Positions 62,635 to 64,000 of a DNA stretch of 64,000 bases are shown here, in pieces. The position numbers and the translations under genes are program-made. The first letter of the stretch is position 1. Each line of letters begins with the position of its first letter. Under the pieces are notes generated by a model that ran no database searches, was not told the origin of the DNA, and worked only from the letters and a program-made list of their open reading frames with translations. Source of the stretch: Aplectana chamaeleonis (lineage: Eukaryota > Nematoda > Chromadorea > Rhabditida > Cosmocercidae); assembly GCA_029168955.1 (NCBI GenBank), contig JAPDOI010001056.1, forward strand, positions 1 through 64,000, written 5' to 3'.

Positions 62635-64000
62635 GGAAATCCCCTGCGTGAAGGCTAAATCTGTCGTGTATCGGGTATTTCGGGGATGGAAATCAGTTTA
62701 AACCCTATTTGGACGGTGCAGACTGCGGCTGCACCGTCGCTTAGGAGAGGAATTCCCTGCGTGAAGGCTAAATCTGTGGTGTATCGGGTAGTTCGGGGGT
62801 GGAAATCAGTTTAAACCCTACTTGGACGGTGCAGACTGCGGCTGCACCGTCGCTTAGAGGAGGAAATCTCCTGCGTGGAGGCTAAATCTGTCGTATATCG
62901 GGTATTTCGGGGATGGAAATCTGTTTAAACCCTATTTGGACGGTGCAGCCGTCGCTTAGGGGGGAAATCCCCTGCGTGGAGGCTAAATCTGTCGTGTATC
63001 GGGTATTTCGGGGATGGAAATCAGTTTAAACCCTATTTGGACGGTGCAGACTACGGCTGCACCGTCGCTTAGGAGGAAATCCCCTGCGTGGAGGCTAATT
63101 CTGTGGTGTCCCGGGTATTTCGGGGATGGAAATCAGTTTAAACCCTATTTGGACGGTGCAGACTGCGGCTGCACCGTCGCTTACGGGAGGAAATCCCCTG
63201 CGTGGAGGCTAAATCTGTCGTGTATCGGGTATTTCGGGGATGGAAATCAGTTTAAACCCTATTTGGACGGTGCAGACTGCGGCTGCACCGTCGCTTAGGG
63301 GGGGAGTCCCCTGCGTGGTGGCTAAATCTGTCGTATATCGTGTTTTTCGGGGGTGGAAATCAGTTTAAGCCGTATTTGGACGGTGCAGACTGCGGCTGCA
63401 CCGTCGCTTAGGGGAGGAAATCCCCTGCGTGGAGGCTAAATCTGTCGTGTATCGGGTTTTTCGGGGATGGAAATCAGTTTAAACCCTATTTGGACGGTGC
63501 AGCCGTCGTCAGGGGGGAAATCCCCTGCGTGGAGGCTAAATCTGTCGTATATCGGGTATTTCGGGGATGGAAATCTGTTTAAACCCTATTTGGACGGTGC
63601 AGACTGCGGCTGCACCGTCGCTTAGGAGGAAATCCCCTGCGTGGAGGCTAAATCTGTCGTGTATCGGGTATTTCGGGGATGGAAATCAGTTTAAACCCTA
63701 TTTGGACGGTGCAGACTGCGGCTGCACCGTCGCTTAGGAGGAAATCCCCTGCGTGGAGGCTAAATCTGTCGTGTATCGGGTATTTCGGGATGGAAATCAG
63801 TTTAAACCCTATTTGGACGGTGCAGACTGCGGCTGCACCGTCGCTTAGGAGGAAATCCCTGCGTGGAGGCTAAATCTGTCGTGTATCGGGTATTTCGGGG
63901 ATGGAAATCAGTTTAAACCCTATTTGGACGGTGCAGCCCGCGGCTGCACCGTCGCTTAGGAGAGGAAATCCCCTGCGTGAAGGCTAAATCTGTCGTGTAT

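Larger units (their letters stand above)
1..64000 (+). repeat. Satellite DNA array, 114-bp family, fills the window
   Basis: The whole window is made of tandem copies of one unit; markers such as GGAGGCTAAATCTGTCG, GGGTATTTCGGG and CCCTATTTGGACGG recur about every 80-115 bp from the first line to the last. All copies point the same way; I saw no inverted block. Dividing the window by an average spacing near 109 bp gives about 590 units. Most copies differ from their neighbours by a few substitutions or run-length changes, so the array is strongly homogenised. Both window ends fall inside a unit, so the true array is longer. Known of such arrays: they grow and homogenise by unequal exchange and amplification, and in eukaryotes usually sit in heterochromatin. 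No segment over 300 bases holds anything else. The family is not one I can name. Confidence 0.97.
43501..64000 (+). repeat. Domain 3: CAGACTGCGG / GGGGATGG units
   Basis: Most units read GTGTATCGGG, TTTCGGGGATGG, CAGACTGCGG and CACCGTCGCTTAGG, and are 114 bp long or 112-113 bp with small run changes. Side types are a 101-bp hairpin-collapsed unit (about 27 copies from 45.8 to 63.5 kb), GTATATC plus AATCTGTTT units, CGTGAAGGC and CGTGAAAGC units, CAGCCCGCGG units (which contain a SacII site), CTTGAGGGAGG units (about 45.65, 55.98, 56.52 and 58.85 kb), and rare 81-bp units. CAGCCTGCGG, GGTGG and GTGTGTC are rare here. Confidence 0.85.

Noticed and set aside
1..64000. CRISPR array
   Set aside because: There are no unique spacers between short repeats; the whole 114-bp period is conserved, and copy number is far above any array with such long units.
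1..64000. Ribosomal intergenic spacer or other gene-linked subrepeats
   Set aside because: No rRNA, promoter or unique flank appears in the window, so nothing ties the array to a gene family; it cannot be excluded beyond the edges.
1..64000. A mobile element or defence system hidden in the array
   Set aside because: I looked for breaks in the period, long unique segments, terminal repeats and target-site duplications and saw none; all irregular units are still recognisable copies of the same repeat.

Overview
The window is one uninterrupted head-to-tail tandem array of a single satellite DNA family. I see no gene, transposon, RNA gene, CRISPR array or stretch of unique sequence. Every part reads as roughly 590 degenerate copies of one unit, all in the same orientation. 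Both window ends cut through a unit, so the real array is longer than 64 kb. A homogenised array of this size without genes points to eukaryotic satellite heterochromatin (centromeric, pericentromeric, subtelomeric or sex-chromosome-like). I do not recognise the family and cannot name the organism.

The full unit is 114 bp (reference copy 62521-62634). By hand count that copy is 53.5% GC, G-rich on the + strand (37 G, 24 C), and has 8 CpGs, about the number expected from its composition. From 5' to 3' it has a G-run/C-run inverted repeat (AGGGGA...TCCCCT), a conserved core (GGAGGCTAAATCTGTCG, then TCGGGTATTTCGGGG), a GTTTAAAC palindrome (a PmeI site), and a hairpin module built on GACGGTGCAG...CTGCACCGTC. 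Three shorter length classes, 101, 91 and 81 bp, differ mainly by deletions in the hairpin module.

Layout. Domain 1 (about 1-34.5 kb) mixes 114-bp and 91-bp units, often as a dimer of a short GTGTATC unit followed by a full GTGTGTC unit. It also has many blocks in which G-runs and C-runs are shortened. Domain 2 (about 34.5-43.5 kb) is a transition zone where diagnostic sites switch one after another, and where a GTTTATACC / GGTACAG / CAGGTGAGG subfamily first appears. Domain 3 (about 43.5-64 kb) is dominated by the CAGACTGCGG, GGGGATGG type. It contains 101-bp units that usually lack one internal A, a recurring two-unit block, and a few 81-bp hairpin-less units.

The many apparent open reading frames are by-products of the repeat. 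The 114-bp reference unit has at least one stop codon in each of the six frames. Frames longer than 60 codons arise only where indels or shorter units shift the reading frame from unit to unit. I annotate no coding sequence. The biological interest lies in how the array evolves (a deletion-prone hairpin, subfamily amplification, local higher-order structure) and in how much of the run-length variation is real rather than consensus error.
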